DNA from: Mycobacterium sp. 1245805.9
GTDB taxonomy: Bacteria > Actinomycetota > Actinomycetes > Mycobacteriales > Mycobacteriaceae
NCBI RefSeq assembly: GCF_001672915.1
Contig: NZ_LZKR01000223.1
Coordinates: 19,378 to 83,377 of the forward strand
Direction: 5' to 3'
DNA length: 64,000 nt
The notes under the pieces are model-generated. The model worked only from the letters and a program-made list of their open reading frames with translations, had not been told where the DNA came from and did no database searches. Positions within the stretch are counted from its first letter, which is position 1; each line of letters begins with the position of its first letter. Below are positions 1 through 8,098 of this stretch, piece by piece. A program made the translations under genes and the position numbers.

Positions 1-786
1 CCAGGTCGGCTGAAGGTAAACCACCGGGTCGCCATCGGGGCCGGGCAGCACACCGCTCTGGACGGTCAGCGCGTCAGGCGCCGTCGACAACAGCTCCTCC
101 AGTCCACGCCACACCGTCGCGGCCTGCGACAAAGGAAACATGATCATCCCGCCGATCACCCGCTTCAGTGGATGCAACCGCACGCGCATCGACGTGACCA
201 CGCCGAAGTTGCCGCCGCCACCGCGCAGTGCCCAGAACAGGTCTGGCTCGTGAGTCGCATCGGCTGTGACCATTCGGCCGTCCGCCAGGACAACCTCTGC
301 GCCGACCAGGTTGTCCAAGGCAAGGCCGAACCGCCCGTTGAGCGGTCCGTAACCCCCGCCGAGTGTCAGGCCGGTCATGCCAACCGCACCGCAGTTGCCG
401 GTGGCGGCAACCAACCCGTAGGGCGCGACCGCCTCGATCAACTCAGCCGCTGTGACGCCCGCACCCACTGTTGCGACCCGCGCCCCGGTATCGACTGTGA
501 CACTTCGCATCCCGGACATGTCGATCACCAGACCGCCGTCGCACACAGCGCGGCCCGCCCAGTCGTGGCCGCCGCCGAGCACTGAGAGCCGCAGCCCCCG
601 GTCACGCGCCACACCGATCGCCTCCTGCACGTCGCGCGGTGTCTCGGCCCGCATGACCAATGCCGGACGATGTTGCACCGCCGCATTCCAGATCAGCGGC
701 GCACCGTCGGGCACACGCACCTGGGTGGCGTTAATGCGGCTGGCCAGGTCGTTGGCTGCAGCGGTTATCACGTCGGTTGTACTCAT
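1..786 (-). CDS. FAD-linked oxidoreductase, berberine-bridge/6-hydroxynicotine-oxidase type, partial
   Basis: This is the N-terminal 262 codons of an FAD_binding_4 oxidoreductase; the C-terminal part lies beyond the left edge. Residues 68-80 contain GGGH, whose His74 sits where the family attaches FAD through the 8-alpha carbon. Residues 128-141 read AATGNCGAVGMTGL, and Cys132 aligns with the second (6-S-cysteinyl) FAD attachment site of bicovalent members such as glucooligosaccharide oxidase. Double flavin attachment is therefore likely but inferred. The start is ATG at 786, preceded by a GGGAGA ribosome binding site, and it overlaps the stop of a small upstream ORF by ATGA. It belongs to the operon driven by the IclR-type operator at 954-968. 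The substrate is unknown; the family oxidises alcohols, sugars or alkaloid-like amines with O2. Confidence 0.85.
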   Translation of the reverse strand, partial: MSTTDVITAAANDLASRINATQVRVPDGAPLIWNAAVQHRPALVMRAETPRDVQEAIGVARDRGLRLSVLGGGHDWAGRAVCDGGLVIDMSGMRSVTVDTGARVATVGAGVTAAELIEAVAPYGLVAATGNCGAVGMTGLTLGGGYGPLNGRFGLALDNLVGAEVVLADGRMVTADATHEPDLFWALRGGGGNFGVVTSMRVRLHPLKRVIGGMIMFPLSQAATVWRGLEELLSTAPDALTVQSGVLPGPDGDPVVYLQPTW

Positions 787-911
787 TTGTCTCCCATCGG
801 TTGACGACCACGTCGAGCGAGAAGCGTGTTTCGCGGGGTCCAGAAATGCGGTGGACGCCTTGAGATTCCAGTGGCGCCAGCGCCATTCACGGCAGCATTT
901 GCTTCCGTCAC
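783..911 (-). CDS. Small leaderless ORF (42 aa) coupled to the FAD oxidoreductase
   Basis: A 42-residue ORF begins with GTG at 911 and ends in a TGA that overlaps the ATG of the downstream FAD oxidoreductase (ATGA). It starts MTEANAAVNGAG and is basic towards the end. A TANNNT box (TAGCGT, 919-924) lies exactly 7 nt upstream of the GTG, the spacing expected for a leaderless mycobacterial transcript, so ribosomes probably load here first and reach the enzyme by reinitiation. The same arrangement (operator, -10, 7 nt, GTG) precedes the 77-aa ORF at 7143-7376. No function is recognised; it may be a translational leader rather than a working peptide. Confidence 0.5.
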   Translation of the reverse strand: MTEANAAVNGAGATGISRRPPHFWTPRNTLLARRGRQPMGDK

Positions 912-918
912 ACTTGTG

Positions 919-968
919 ACGCTAAGGAGCGACGCAGCCAACGGCGAGTCCGTGCCCACTGATTGGGC
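919..968 (-). promoter_or_regulatory. IclR-type operator plus leaderless promoter, site 1
   Basis: The palindrome GCCCACTGATTGGGC lies at 954-968 with one mismatch. On the minus strand it is followed by 5 nt, a -35-like CTCGCC (943-948), 18 nt, and a -10 TAGCGT (919-924), then 7 nt to GTG at 911. The palindrome centre (961) is 50 nt upstream of the GTG. The same spacing recurs at three other sites, which supports real regulatory DNA. Binding by either neighbouring IclR protein is inferred. Confidence 0.7.
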
Positions 969-1004
969 GTTTCTCGCTTTCGACCACGCATGTCAGCCTT
1001 GAAA

Positions 1005-1078
1005 GGTGTTGGCGCGATGGTGTTTGCGCCTGCACGACGAAGGCGCGCAAGGCGTTACGAGTCGCAGCTGCGGCGAAC
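1005..1078 (-). pseudogene. Remnant of a second GMC oxidoreductase gene (C-terminal fragment)
   Basis: The minus strand reads AAATRNALRAFVVQAQ, matching AATTRNALRAFVRQAV near residue 435 of the intact GMC oxidoreductase at 5597-7159. Near-identity at the DNA level covers about 45 nt and fades towards 1005. Immediately upstream, sequence homologous to the small ORF before the intact GMC gene (RLRLVKFA against RLRLAKFV) is joined directly to this fragment. An internal deletion of about 1.3 kb has therefore removed the start and most of the gene. It is not functional as an enzyme. Confidence 0.7.
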
Positions 1079-1110
1079 TTGACGAGGCGCAGCCGAAGTG
1101 CCGGCTCGGT

Positions 1111-1197
1111 TCACGCCGTTCTTGCCGACGATCCTCCAACGACTGTCACGGGAGTACCTTCTCCTGAGCCATTTTTCGCCGGAGTCGTGGCCGTCAC
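1111..1197 (-). pseudogene. Degenerate copy of the small leaderless ORF (28 codons left)
   Basis: GTG at 1197 opens MTATTPAKNGSGEG, which aligns with MTAPTPANDGSADD, the start of the 77-aa ORF at 7143-7376. The frame stops after 28 codons. Homology to the later part (RLRL-KF) resumes in another frame near 1080-1105 before fusing to the GMC remnant. The promoter in front (1205-1254) is intact, so a short leaderless transcript may still be made. Confidence 0.55.
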
Positions 1198-1204
1198 GGC
1201 CATG

Positions 1205-1254
1205 AGTTTAAGAATCCGCGCGATAACAGGCCAATCGATGCCCACTGAGTGGGC
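1205..1254 (-). promoter_or_regulatory. IclR-type operator plus leaderless promoter, site 2 (fossil operon)
   Basis: The perfect palindrome GCCCACTGAGTGGGC spans 1240-1254. On the minus strand follow 5 nt, -35-like TTGGCC (1229-1234), 18 nt, -10 TAAACT (1205-1210), 7 nt and GTG at 1197; centre to GTG is 50 nt. It starts immediately after the stop codon of the IclR gene at 1265-1957. The element is nearly identical to the one at 7384-7433. Confidence 0.7.
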
Positions 1255-1264
1255 GATCACCAAT

Positions 1265-1957
1265 TCATGGTGTATGAAGGAGCCCGGTGATACGCGCGCC
1301 GGTGGCTCTGGTGGCAGCGAGCAGTCCGAGCGGTGGTCGCGGTGCCGCGACGATCGTCGACAGGGCTGCCACAGCGCCGTTGCCCAGCGGAATCGCTACC
1401 GCGACACAGCTCATATCTGCTCTCAGCTCGCCTGCGTCCACTATCGGTGCGGTATAGCCCAATTCGGTGTGGGCCCGCGCAGCCGCGCATCTGGGTGGTA
1501 CCGGGGTCCCAGGCTGGGCGCTCACTCCCAACGGAATCCGAGCGTCCACCGATTCGAGGTACACCGGCTCACCGCCGATCATCGCGGATAACTGCACCGC
1601 GGCACCGGTAGCGGTTGCGAGTTCGGCGATCGGCCGACGGGCGGCCGCCCGCAGTCGCCGCTCCGAGCTCACTCGCGCGGCCAGGCCCAGCAGGCTCGGG
1701 CCGAGCCGATAGCGGGGGCCTTCGCGACTGACCGCCCCGACGGCGATCAACTGCTTCAGCAGCCGACGGACGGTCTCCCGGGGGATCCCGCTCGCGTTCG
1801 CCAAATCGATCAACCGCACCGGCTCCAACGCACCCACGAGGTCCAACAGTTCAAATGCGCTCTCGATTACCGCCCGACCGTCGTTGTGAAACGCCCCGTC
1901 CGCACATTTACCGCTGGCTACACCACCGGTCAATCGATCCAACTCACATTGGTCCAC
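1265..1957 (-). CDS. IclR-family transcriptional regulator, copy 1
   Basis: A 230-residue IclR-type regulator with an N-terminal winged helix-turn-helix (ANASGIPRETVRRLLKQLIAVGAVSR, about residues 53-78) and a short C-terminal effector domain; family members are usually 240-270 residues. It is clearly paralogous to the regulator at 7445-8071, roughly 70% identical by eye, but carries about 20 extra residues after a shared start (GTGGACCAAT in both). The gene lies 127 bp downstream of the carboxylic acid reductase on the same strand, so it is probably the last gene of that operon. An operator begins 10 bp beyond its stop. It likely binds the palindromes at 954, 1240, 7419 and 10027. The ligand is unknown. 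Confidence 0.88.
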   Translation of the reverse strand: MDQCELDRLTGGVASGKCADGAFHNDGRAVIESAFELLDLVGALEPVRLIDLANASGIPRETVRRLLKQLIAVGAVSREGPRYRLGPSLLGLAARVSSERRLRAAARRPIAELATATGAAVQLSAMIGGEPVYLESVDARIPLGVSAQPGTPVPPRCAAARAHTELGYTAPIVDAGELRADMSCVAVAIPLGNGAVAALSTIVAAPRPPLGLLAATRATGARITGLLHTP

Positions 1958-2084
1958 CGTCGACCCCTTTATGCTCTGATGCGCGCACCACCGTCACCAC
2001 ATCGCAGGGTTCAACACGCAAACACAGCAAACTATGCCGAATGTCGAGAACAAAAACTCTTGCCCACCGCGAGCCCTGATTTTG

Positions 2085-5000
2085 TCAGAGCAGCCCGAGT
2101 AGTTGCAGGTCGCTGACGTACTTGGCGATGATCTGCGGCGAGACGTGCGGAATGTCCTTGTCCGGGCCGATTTTCGCCTCCCGCACCGCGGCGCGGAACT
2201 GCTCGGTGGGTGCCATCGAGCCGTTGATCGGCTGCTGGGGCTTCTGGTAGTTGTGCAGCAGCGGCAGCAGTGAGGCGTTGCGCTGCTTTTCGGGCAGCCC
2301 GCGCAGGCTGGTTTCGAAGCGCTGCAGCCAGTCGCCGTAGTCGTCGACTCGCCGGATGGCGCAGCCCGCCTCGATGAGCCAGTCGACGAACTGGTCCATC
2401 CCGATGCCGTCGTCGTAGGGGTTCATCACGTGGAAGGTGCGGAAGCCATCCGCGCTCTGGGCGCCAAGGGTGGAGATGGCCTCGGCGATGAACTCCACGG
2501 GCAGCCCGTCGTAGTGGGCGCGCTGCCGGTGGCCGTCGGCGTCGCGCTCGTAGAACGAGGCGGGCGCGATCCCGGTCGCGGCCAGGCTGAGCATCATCCG
2601 GGTGAACATGTCCGGGACGTTGAGCTGGCCGGCGTAGGTGGTGTCGGCCAGGATCATGTCGCAGCGGAACACCGCGACGGGTAGCCCGCACAGGTCGTGG
2701 GCCTCGCGCAGCAGCACCTCGCCGGCCCACTTGCTGTTGCCGTAGCCGTTGGCGTAGCTGTCGTTGATCGCCCGGGTGGGGCTGATCTGGCGGATGTCGG
2801 CGTCCTCGGTGAACTTGCCGGGCTGGATCTGGTCGCCCACCCCGATCGTGGAGACGTAGGTGTAGGGCTTGATCTTGGTGGTCAGCGCGAGCCGGATGAG
2901 CTCGGCGGTGCCCAGGGCGTTGGGGCCGAACAGTTCGCTGTAGGGCAGCACGTGGTTGACCAGGGCGGCGGGGTCGACGATCGCATCGACGGTGTCGGCT
3001 AGCCGCTGCCAGGTCTGGGCGTCCAAACCGAGGTCGGCTTCGCCCTTGTCGCCGGCCAGCACCTCGAGGTGGTCGGCGGCCAGCGCCTGGTAGTGGGCCA
3101 GCAGGTGGGGGTCGCCTTGAAACTCACCACCGTCGAAGGTCTTGTCCAGCCGGGCGCGGGCCTCCTCATCGGAGCGGGCGCGCACCAACGCGATCACGGT
3201 GCCATCCACTAGGTCCATGCGCTCCAGCCATTCCAGGGCCAGGTAGCGGCCCAGGAAACCGGTGGCGCCGGTGAGCAATACGGTGCGCACCTCGGAGGTG
3301 GGCTTGGGCAGCTCGGGCGCGCCCGCCAGCGTCGAGGCCTCCAGGAACTTGTCCAGCGTCAGCTCGGCGGCGTGCACCTCGGTCGCGTCGCGCCCGTGCA
3401 CCGAGGCGAAGCTGGGCCGCTTGGTGCCCTTGCGCTCGCCCTCGATGTAGGTGGCGATGGCGGCCAGGTCGTTGGCCGGGCTGACGATCACCCCGACGGG
3501 CACGTCGACGTCGAAGATCTCGCGCAGCAGGTTGCCGAAGGTCAACGCCGACAACGAGTCTCCGCCCAGGTCGGTGAAGTGGGCGTGGGGGGACACCTCG
3601 CTGGTGGCGGTGCCCAGCAGGGCGGCCGCGGCGCGGCTGAGTGTCTGTAGCACCGGCGCGTCGGCGCCGCTGCGGCGCAGCTCGGCCAGCTCGTTGGCCT
3701 GGCTTTGGGCCAGCTCGGCGTAGAGCTGTTCGAGCCGCTCGCCGTAGTGCTGCTTCAGCTTCGGCCACGCCAGCTTGCCGGCATCAGTGAGCAGACCGTT
3801 TTCCAGACTGAAAGGCGTTGTCTCGATGAGGAAGTCGCGCGGCACCTCATAAGACTGCAGCCCGGCCTCCCTGGCGACGTTCTGCAGCGAACCGGCGATC
3901 AGCGGCTTGAGCTCGTCGAACGGGTAGCGCTCAAGGGCGTGCCCGGTGGGCACCACCACCGCCAACAGGTAGGGCTGTGCGCTGTTGCCGTAGACGTAGA
4001 TCTGGCGCACCAGCGGGCTGTTGCCGAACACCGCCTCCAGCTTGGCCAGGGTGACGAATTCGCCCTGCGCGAGCTTGAGCACGTTGTTGCGGCGATCGAC
4101 GTAGACCAGCTTGTCGGGGGCGACCTCGGCGAACACGTCGCCAGTCCGGTAATAGCCGTCCTCGTCGAACACGCCCGCGGTCACCTCGGGCCGCTTGTAG
4201 TAGCCGGGGAACATGTTGTTGGTCTTGAGCAGCAGCTCACCGCGCGGGTACGGCCGGTCGGTGGAGAAATAGCCCAGTTCCGGGACGTCGACCAGCTTGT
4301 AGTCGATGATCGGCGGGCGCTGCACCACGCCGTCGAACAGGACCATCCCGGCCTCGGTGGCGCCGTAGCCGTCCAGCAGGTGCATCTCGAGCAGCGACTC
4401 CACCCAGTTCCTCAGGTCGGGGGAGGTGGGCGCCGAGCCCGTTATCGCGAAGATGAACCGCCCGCCCAGCAGGTGGTTGCGCAGCTCGTCCATCACCTCG
4501 GCCTCGTCGGCCCCGCGGTCGACCCGACGCTGGTACTCGCCGTAGATGGTCTCCCAGATCCGCGGCACGAAGATCAGCTCGGTGGGCCGGACCAGCTCGA
4601 GGTCCTCCAGCAGCGTCGAGAGGTCGCTCTTGGCGGCGAAATACGCTGTGCCGCCGTTACCGAGCGTCTCGTACACCACGAAGCGAGCCATCCCGTGGCT
4701 CATCGGCATGAAGTTCAGCGTGATCGACGCGGCACTCGCCCCAACGAATTTGCGGGTCGACCATTGCCACATCTTGACAACGGCGCTTTCCCGGTATATC
4801 GCGCCCTTGGGCGCGCCGGTGCTGCCGGAGGTGTAGAGCAACAACGCCAGCGGGTCCTCGTCGCACGGCGCCGGCAGTGGCGCGTCGGGCAGCGATTTGC
4901 CGCGCTCGAGAACGTCGGCCAGGGCCTCGACGGTGACGGCGGTGCCGGCCAGCCGCGCCCGGGCGGCGTCGACGGCCTCGCGCTCGTCGTCGACCTCGGG

Positions 5001-5600
5001 GTGGTAGTCGAACACGACCAGCTTGGCCGGTGCCGGTCCGCTCAGGATCAACTCGACGGCGTTGGGAAGGTAATCGACGCCGGCCGCGATAGCGGACGGT
5101 TCGGTCTCGGTCACGATCGGCAGCAGTTGGTTGATCGTCGCGCTGGTCTGCAACGGCACCGACACGGCACCGACCTGACCCAGCGCCACGTCGATAGTGA
5201 CGTAGTCGACGCTGGTGAAACCGAGAATGCAGACGCGATCGCCGGCAGACACCCCATCGTCGGCCCATGCGCGGGCGAGCGCGTCGATGCGCTCGCCCAG
5301 CTGCCGGTAGGTGATCGTGTCGAAGTGCGGCAGCAGCCGCACCGATGTGCGTCTGGTAGCGGCGTCGCTGACAAACTCGAACGCCCGCTGACCCATTGCC
5401 GGTCGATCCGCGTAACCCTCCAACGCCGTGCGAACGATCTGCGCAAGTCGGAGAGCAGGCTGCTCGAGCGCCGCGGCGATCGTCTCGCTCGGCATCGCGG
5501 CAGCGAACTGCGGGTCGGTCGTAGACAATTCGGCGATGCGACGTTGCAGCCGCTCGCCGCGGACATCAGTTGGCATGGAACTCCCTGGGTCGATGGTCAT
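2085..5600 (-). CDS. car: Carboxylic acid reductase (CAR)
   Basis: A three-domain enzyme of 1171 residues, the usual length for mycobacterial CAR, which reduces carboxylic acids to aldehydes with ATP and NADPH. The N-terminal adenylation domain shows YTSGSTGAPKG at 256-266 and GYGATE near 411. The carrier domain has LGGDSL at 678-683, with Ser682 as the phosphopantetheine site. The C-terminal reductase has the NADP-binding GATGFLG at 778-784 and the short-chain-reductase catalytic set Ser917, Tyr953, Lys957 (YGNSK). The enzyme needs a phosphopantetheinyl transferase encoded elsewhere. Its ATG overlaps the GMC oxidoreductase stop (ATGA), so the two are translationally coupled and probably act on one pathway. 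M. tuberculosis FadD9 has the same layout; this copy looks closer to characterised aromatic/aliphatic CARs, but substrate cannot be read from sequence. Confidence 0.93.
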   Translation of the reverse strand: MTIDPGSSMPTDVRGERLQRRIAELSTTDPQFAAAMPSETIAAALEQPALRLAQIVRTALEGYADRPAMGQRAFEFVSDAATRRTSVRLLPHFDTITYRQLGERIDALARAWADDGVSAGDRVCILGFTSVDYVTIDVALGQVGAVSVPLQTSATINQLLPIVTETEPSAIAAGVDYLPNAVELILSGPAPAKLVVFDYHPEVDDEREAVDAARARLAGTAVTVEALADVLERGKSLPDAPLPAPCDEDPLALLLYTSGSTGAPKGAIYRESAVVKMWQWSTRKFVGASAASITLNFMPMSHGMARFVVYETLGNGGTAYFAAKSDLSTLLEDLELVRPTELIFVPRIWETIYGEYQRRVDRGADEAEVMDELRNHLLGGRFIFAITGSAPTSPDLRNWVESLLEMHLLDGYGATEAGMVLFDGVVQRPPIIDYKLVDVPELGYFSTDRPYPRGELLLKTNNMFPGYYKRPEVTAGVFDEDGYYRTGDVFAEVAPDKLVYVDRRNNVLKLAQGEFVTLAKLEAVFGNSPLVRQIYVYGNSAQPYLLAVVVPTGHALERYPFDELKPLIAGSLQNVAREAGLQSYEVPRDFLIETTPFSLENGLLTDAGKLAWPKLKQHYGERLEQLYAELAQSQANELAELRRSGADAPVLQTLSRAAAALLGTATSEVSPHAHFTDLGGDSLSALTFGNLLREIFDVDVPVGVIVSPANDLAAIATYIEGERKGTKRPSFASVHGRDATEVHAAELTLDKFLEASTLAGAPELPKPTSEVRTVLLTGATGFLGRYLALEWLERMDLVDGTVIALVRARSDEEARARLDKTFDGGEFQGDPHLLAHYQALAADHLEVLAGDKGEADLGLDAQTWQRLADTVDAIVDPAALVNHVLPYSELFGPNALGTAELIRLALTTKIKPYTYVSTIGVGDQIQPGKFTEDADIRQISPTRAINDSYANGYGNSKWAGEVLLREAHDLCGLPVAVFRCDMILADTTYAGQLNVPDMFTRMMLSLAATGIAPASFYERDADGHRQRAHYDGLPVEFIAEAISTLGAQSADGFRTFHVMNPYDDGIGMDQFVDWLIEAGCAIRRVDDYGDWLQRFETSLRGLPEKQRNASLLPLLHNYQKPQQPINGSMAPTEQFRAAVREAKIGPDKDIPHVSPQIIAKYVSDLQLLGLL

Positions 5601-7159
5601 CGCTCGACGCGCCGAGCAAAGCTGTCGCCGCCCAGCAGCAGATCAGCTGCGTGCTCGCCGATCATGATGGAGGGCGCGTTGGTGTTGCCGGTGGTGATGG
5701 TGGGCATGATCGAGGCATCTGCGACGCGCAGCCGGTCGACGCCGCGCACTCGAAGATCGGGCCCGACAACGGCATCCGGGTCGTCTGCGGCGCCCATCTT
5801 GCAGGTGCCGACCTGATGGTGGTATGTGCCCACCGCCTGCCTGACGAAGGCGCGCAAGGCGTTTCGGGTTGTGGCTGCGGGTCCCGGAGCGACTTCGGCC
5901 TTGCGCCACGGCATGAAAGTCGCTGAGGCTCCGATGTCGCGGCAGATTTCGACCGCATCAACCATCGCTTCGAGATCGGTGTTGTCGGCTAAAACGTTGG
6001 GATCAGCCAGCGGCGGGTCGCTCGGGTCGGCGGAGGCCAGCCGCAGGGTCCCCCGCGCCTTCGGTGCCACCAGTCCCGCGGCGATCGTATACCCGTGCTC
6101 GGGCGCCGGGCCGCCGCCCGCGGCGTAGGGAATGTGGATGAACAGCGGCTGCAAATTCGGTGCAGCGCCGTGCCACCCGGTGCTGCGCGCGTAGAGCTGC
6201 GCCTCGAGCAGATTGTTGGTCCCGACCGTCAAAGGCTCCTTGGCCTCATAGATATTGCTGACCAACAGATGATCGTGCAGGTTCTCTCCGACGGCGGGCA
6301 GGTCCACCATGGTGGGAATACCGACGGATTGCAGGTGTGCACTCGGCCCGATCCCGCTGAGCAGCAATAGTTTTGGTGAGCCCAGGACGCCTGCGCTGAG
6401 GATGACCTCCGCGAGGGCGTACGCGCGCCGAAGCGGTTGGGCTTCTTGTGAATACGTGACCCCCACGGCTCGGCCCTTCTCCAGGAGCACCCGGTGGACG
6501 AGGGCGCCGGTGGTCACCGTCAACCGGGGATGAGCCTGCATCGGCGCGACAAAGCTCTTCCATGCACTCATCCGTCGGCCGCGGAACGCGGTGATGTGGT
6601 TGTATCCGACGCCGACCATCTCTTCGGCGTTGAAATCGTCGATCCATTTGTGTCCGAGGTCCAATGCCGCCTCGATGAATGCTTCGGACAGTGGGTGCGG
6701 ATCGGAGATCGGGGTCACCGGTAACGGTCCGCTGGCGCCGTGGTACTCGTCGCCGCCCAGTTCATGTGCCTCAGAGCGCTTGAACAACGGCAACACCCGA
6801 TCCCAGCCCCAACTGGGGTCACCGGTCGCCTGCGCCCAACGCTCGTAGTCACTGGCGTGCCCGCGTATGTAGATCATTCCGTTCAATGAGCTGCTGCCGC
6901 CCAGGACTTTGCCCCGAGGCCAAAACAGCCTGCGATTGTTGGCATGCTGCTGTGGGGTGGTGAATACTCCCCAGTCCTGTGGGCCGCCAAATAGCGTTGG
7001 CCAGCCCTGCAATGAGTGAATCGCGGGGTCGATATCGGCCAGGCCGGCCTCGATGACGTGCACGCTGCGGCCAGCCTCGAGCAACCTTCGCGCCACGACA
7101 CTGCCGGTCGATCCCGCACCTACCACGACATAGTCCGCAACCTCACGCGCGAAAACCAT
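5597..7159 (-). CDS. GMC-family FAD oxidoreductase (alcohol/choline dehydrogenase-like)
   Basis: A 520-residue glucose-methanol-choline oxidoreductase. It has the N-terminal ADP-binding motif VVVGAGSTGSVVARRL (residues 11-26), the GMC signature around GKVLGGSSSLNGMIYIRGH (about 83-101), a second signature with LSAGVLGSPKLLLLSGIG, and the C-terminal catalytic His447/His448 (YHHQVGTC) with Asn492 (GNTNAP). Members oxidise alcohols to aldehydes. The start ATG at 7159 lies within the end of the 77-aa leaderless ORF, and the stop overlaps the CAR start. A GMC-CAR pair could interconvert alcohol, aldehyde and acid of one substrate. A deleted second copy is found at 1005-1078. Confidence 0.9.
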   Translation of the reverse strand: MVFAREVADYVVVGAGSTGSVVARRLLEAGRSVHVIEAGLADIDPAIHSLQGWPTLFGGPQDWGVFTTPQQHANNRRLFWPRGKVLGGSSSLNGMIYIRGHASDYERWAQATGDPSWGWDRVLPLFKRSEAHELGGDEYHGASGPLPVTPISDPHPLSEAFIEAALDLGHKWIDDFNAEEMVGVGYNHITAFRGRRMSAWKSFVAPMQAHPRLTVTTGALVHRVLLEKGRAVGVTYSQEAQPLRRAYALAEVILSAGVLGSPKLLLLSGIGPSAHLQSVGIPTMVDLPAVGENLHDHLLVSNIYEAKEPLTVGTNNLLEAQLYARSTGWHGAAPNLQPLFIHIPYAAGGGPAPEHGYTIAAGLVAPKARGTLRLASADPSDPPLADPNVLADNTDLEAMVDAVEICRDIGASATFMPWRKAEVAPGPAATTRNALRAFVRQAVGTYHHQVGTCKMGAADDPDAVVGPDLRVRGVDRLRVADASIMPTITTGNTNAPSIMIGEHAADLLLGGDSFARRVER

Positions 7160-7376
7160 TGGAGCTTCTTTCCGTAGCGTTATCCCGGCGGGTGTTTCCC
7201 ACGAACTTGGCGAGGCGCAGCCGACGCGCCGGCCGGATCGTCCTGATTGTGCGTGCGGTCACCACGAATTGTTTTGAACCTATGTTGATTTCGCACTCCA
7301 GCGGGGTCAGCGGCATCTCGACCGCTTCCGGAGGATCGTCTGCTGAGCCATCGTTCGCCGGGGTCGGGGCTGTCAC
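7143..7376 (-). CDS. Small leaderless ORF (77 aa) ahead of the GMC oxidoreductase
   Basis: A 77-residue ORF beginning GTG at 7376, exactly 7 nt after a TAACGT -10 box, and ending 17 nt inside the GMC gene. The sequence starts MTAPTPANDGSADD, has a middle part with ECEINIGSKQFVV, then a basic stretch (ARRLRLAKF). The first residues are conserved in the degenerate copy at 1111-1197 while the DNA between differs, which argues that the frame was once translated. No family is recognised. It may be a leader peptide coupling translation to the GMC gene, or a small partner protein. Confidence 0.5.
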   Translation of the reverse strand: MTAPTPANDGSADDPPEAVEMPLTPLECEINIGSKQFVVTARTIRTIRPARRLRLAKFVGNTRRDNATERSSNGFRA

Positions 7377-7383
7377 GGGCTTG

Positions 7384-7433
7384 ACGTTAAGAATCCGCGC
7401 GACAAGAGGCCAATCGATGCCTACTGAGTGGGT
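7384..7433 (-). promoter_or_regulatory. IclR-type operator plus leaderless promoter, site 3 (GMC-CAR operon)
   Basis: The imperfect palindrome GCCTACTGAGTGGGT lies at 7419-7433. On the minus strand follow 5 nt, -35-like TTGGCC (7408-7413), 18 nt, -10 TAACGT (7384-7389), 7 nt, and GTG at 7376. The distance from palindrome centre to GTG is 50 nt, as at the other three sites. It begins 12 bp past the stop of the IclR gene at 7445-8071. Confidence 0.7.
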
Positions 7434-7444
7434 TGATCACCGAT

Positions 7445-8071
7445 TCACGGTGTATGAAGAAGGCTGGCGATGCGCAGACCCGTGGCCCTCGTAGCCGCCA
7501 GCAGTCCGAGCGGTGGGCGTCGTCCGGCGATGACCGTCGACACGACGGCCGTGGTGTTGTCGCCGAGAGGAATTGCGATGGCAACACAGCTGAGATCCGG
7601 CAGCACCTCGGCGGCGTCCACTATGGGTGCGGCTCGGCCTAATTCGGCATAGGCCCGCGCGGTCGCCGTGCCGGGCGGCACCCGAGCCCCGGGTTTGGCT
7701 GTGAATTCCACCGGAATCCGAGCGCTGATTTCGTCGAGGTATACCGCCTCGCCGCCGATCAGCGCGGACAAGTGCACGGCAGCCCCGGTGGCGGACGCCA
7801 GTTCGGCGATCGGCCGCCGGGCGGCCGCCCGCAACCGACGCTCCGAGCTTACTTGCGCGCCCAGACCCAGCAGGCTCGCACCGAGCCGATAGCGGGGGCC
7901 GTCGCGACTGACCGCCCCAACGGCGATCAATTGCTGCAGCAGTCGGCGGACCGTTTCCCGGGGCATCCCGCTTGCGTTAGCCAAGTCCAGCAGCCGCGCC
8001 GGTTCCAACGCAGCCAGGTGATCTAGCAGCTCAAATGCGCTCTTGATGACCCCGCGAGATTGGTCCACCAT
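7445..8071 (-). CDS. IclR-family transcriptional regulator, copy 2
   Basis: A 208-residue paralogue of the IclR protein at 1265-1957, with the same winged helix-turn-helix (ANASGMPRETVRRLLQQLIAVGAVSR) and the same closing LLHTP. The start may be ATG 8071 or GTG 8068, the latter matching copy 1. It lies 27 bp after the methyltransferase, so it is probably the third gene of an FMO-methyltransferase-IclR operon and thereby controlled by the operator at 10027. DNA around its stop codon forms a small inverted repeat that is conserved, with a compensating base change, in copy 1. Confidence 0.88.
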   Translation of the reverse strand: MVDQSRGVIKSAFELLDHLAALEPARLLDLANASGMPRETVRRLLQQLIAVGAVSRDGPRYRLGASLLGLGAQVSSERRLRAAARRPIAELASATGAAVHLSALIGGEAVYLDEISARIPVEFTAKPGARVPPGTATARAYAELGRAAPIVDAAEVLPDLSCVAIAIPLGDNTTAVVSTVIAGRRPPLGLLAATRATGLRIASLLHTP

Positions 8072-8098
8072 CGGCTCCAGGCGCGACGACCGGCAGTG

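Noticed and set aside
3705..5816. A 703-codon open frame on the plus strand opposite the carboxylic acid reductase
   Set aside because: It is antisense to strongly conserved CAR motifs, has no recognisable domain, and its His/Gly/Val-rich composition is typical of the complement of high-GC coding DNA.
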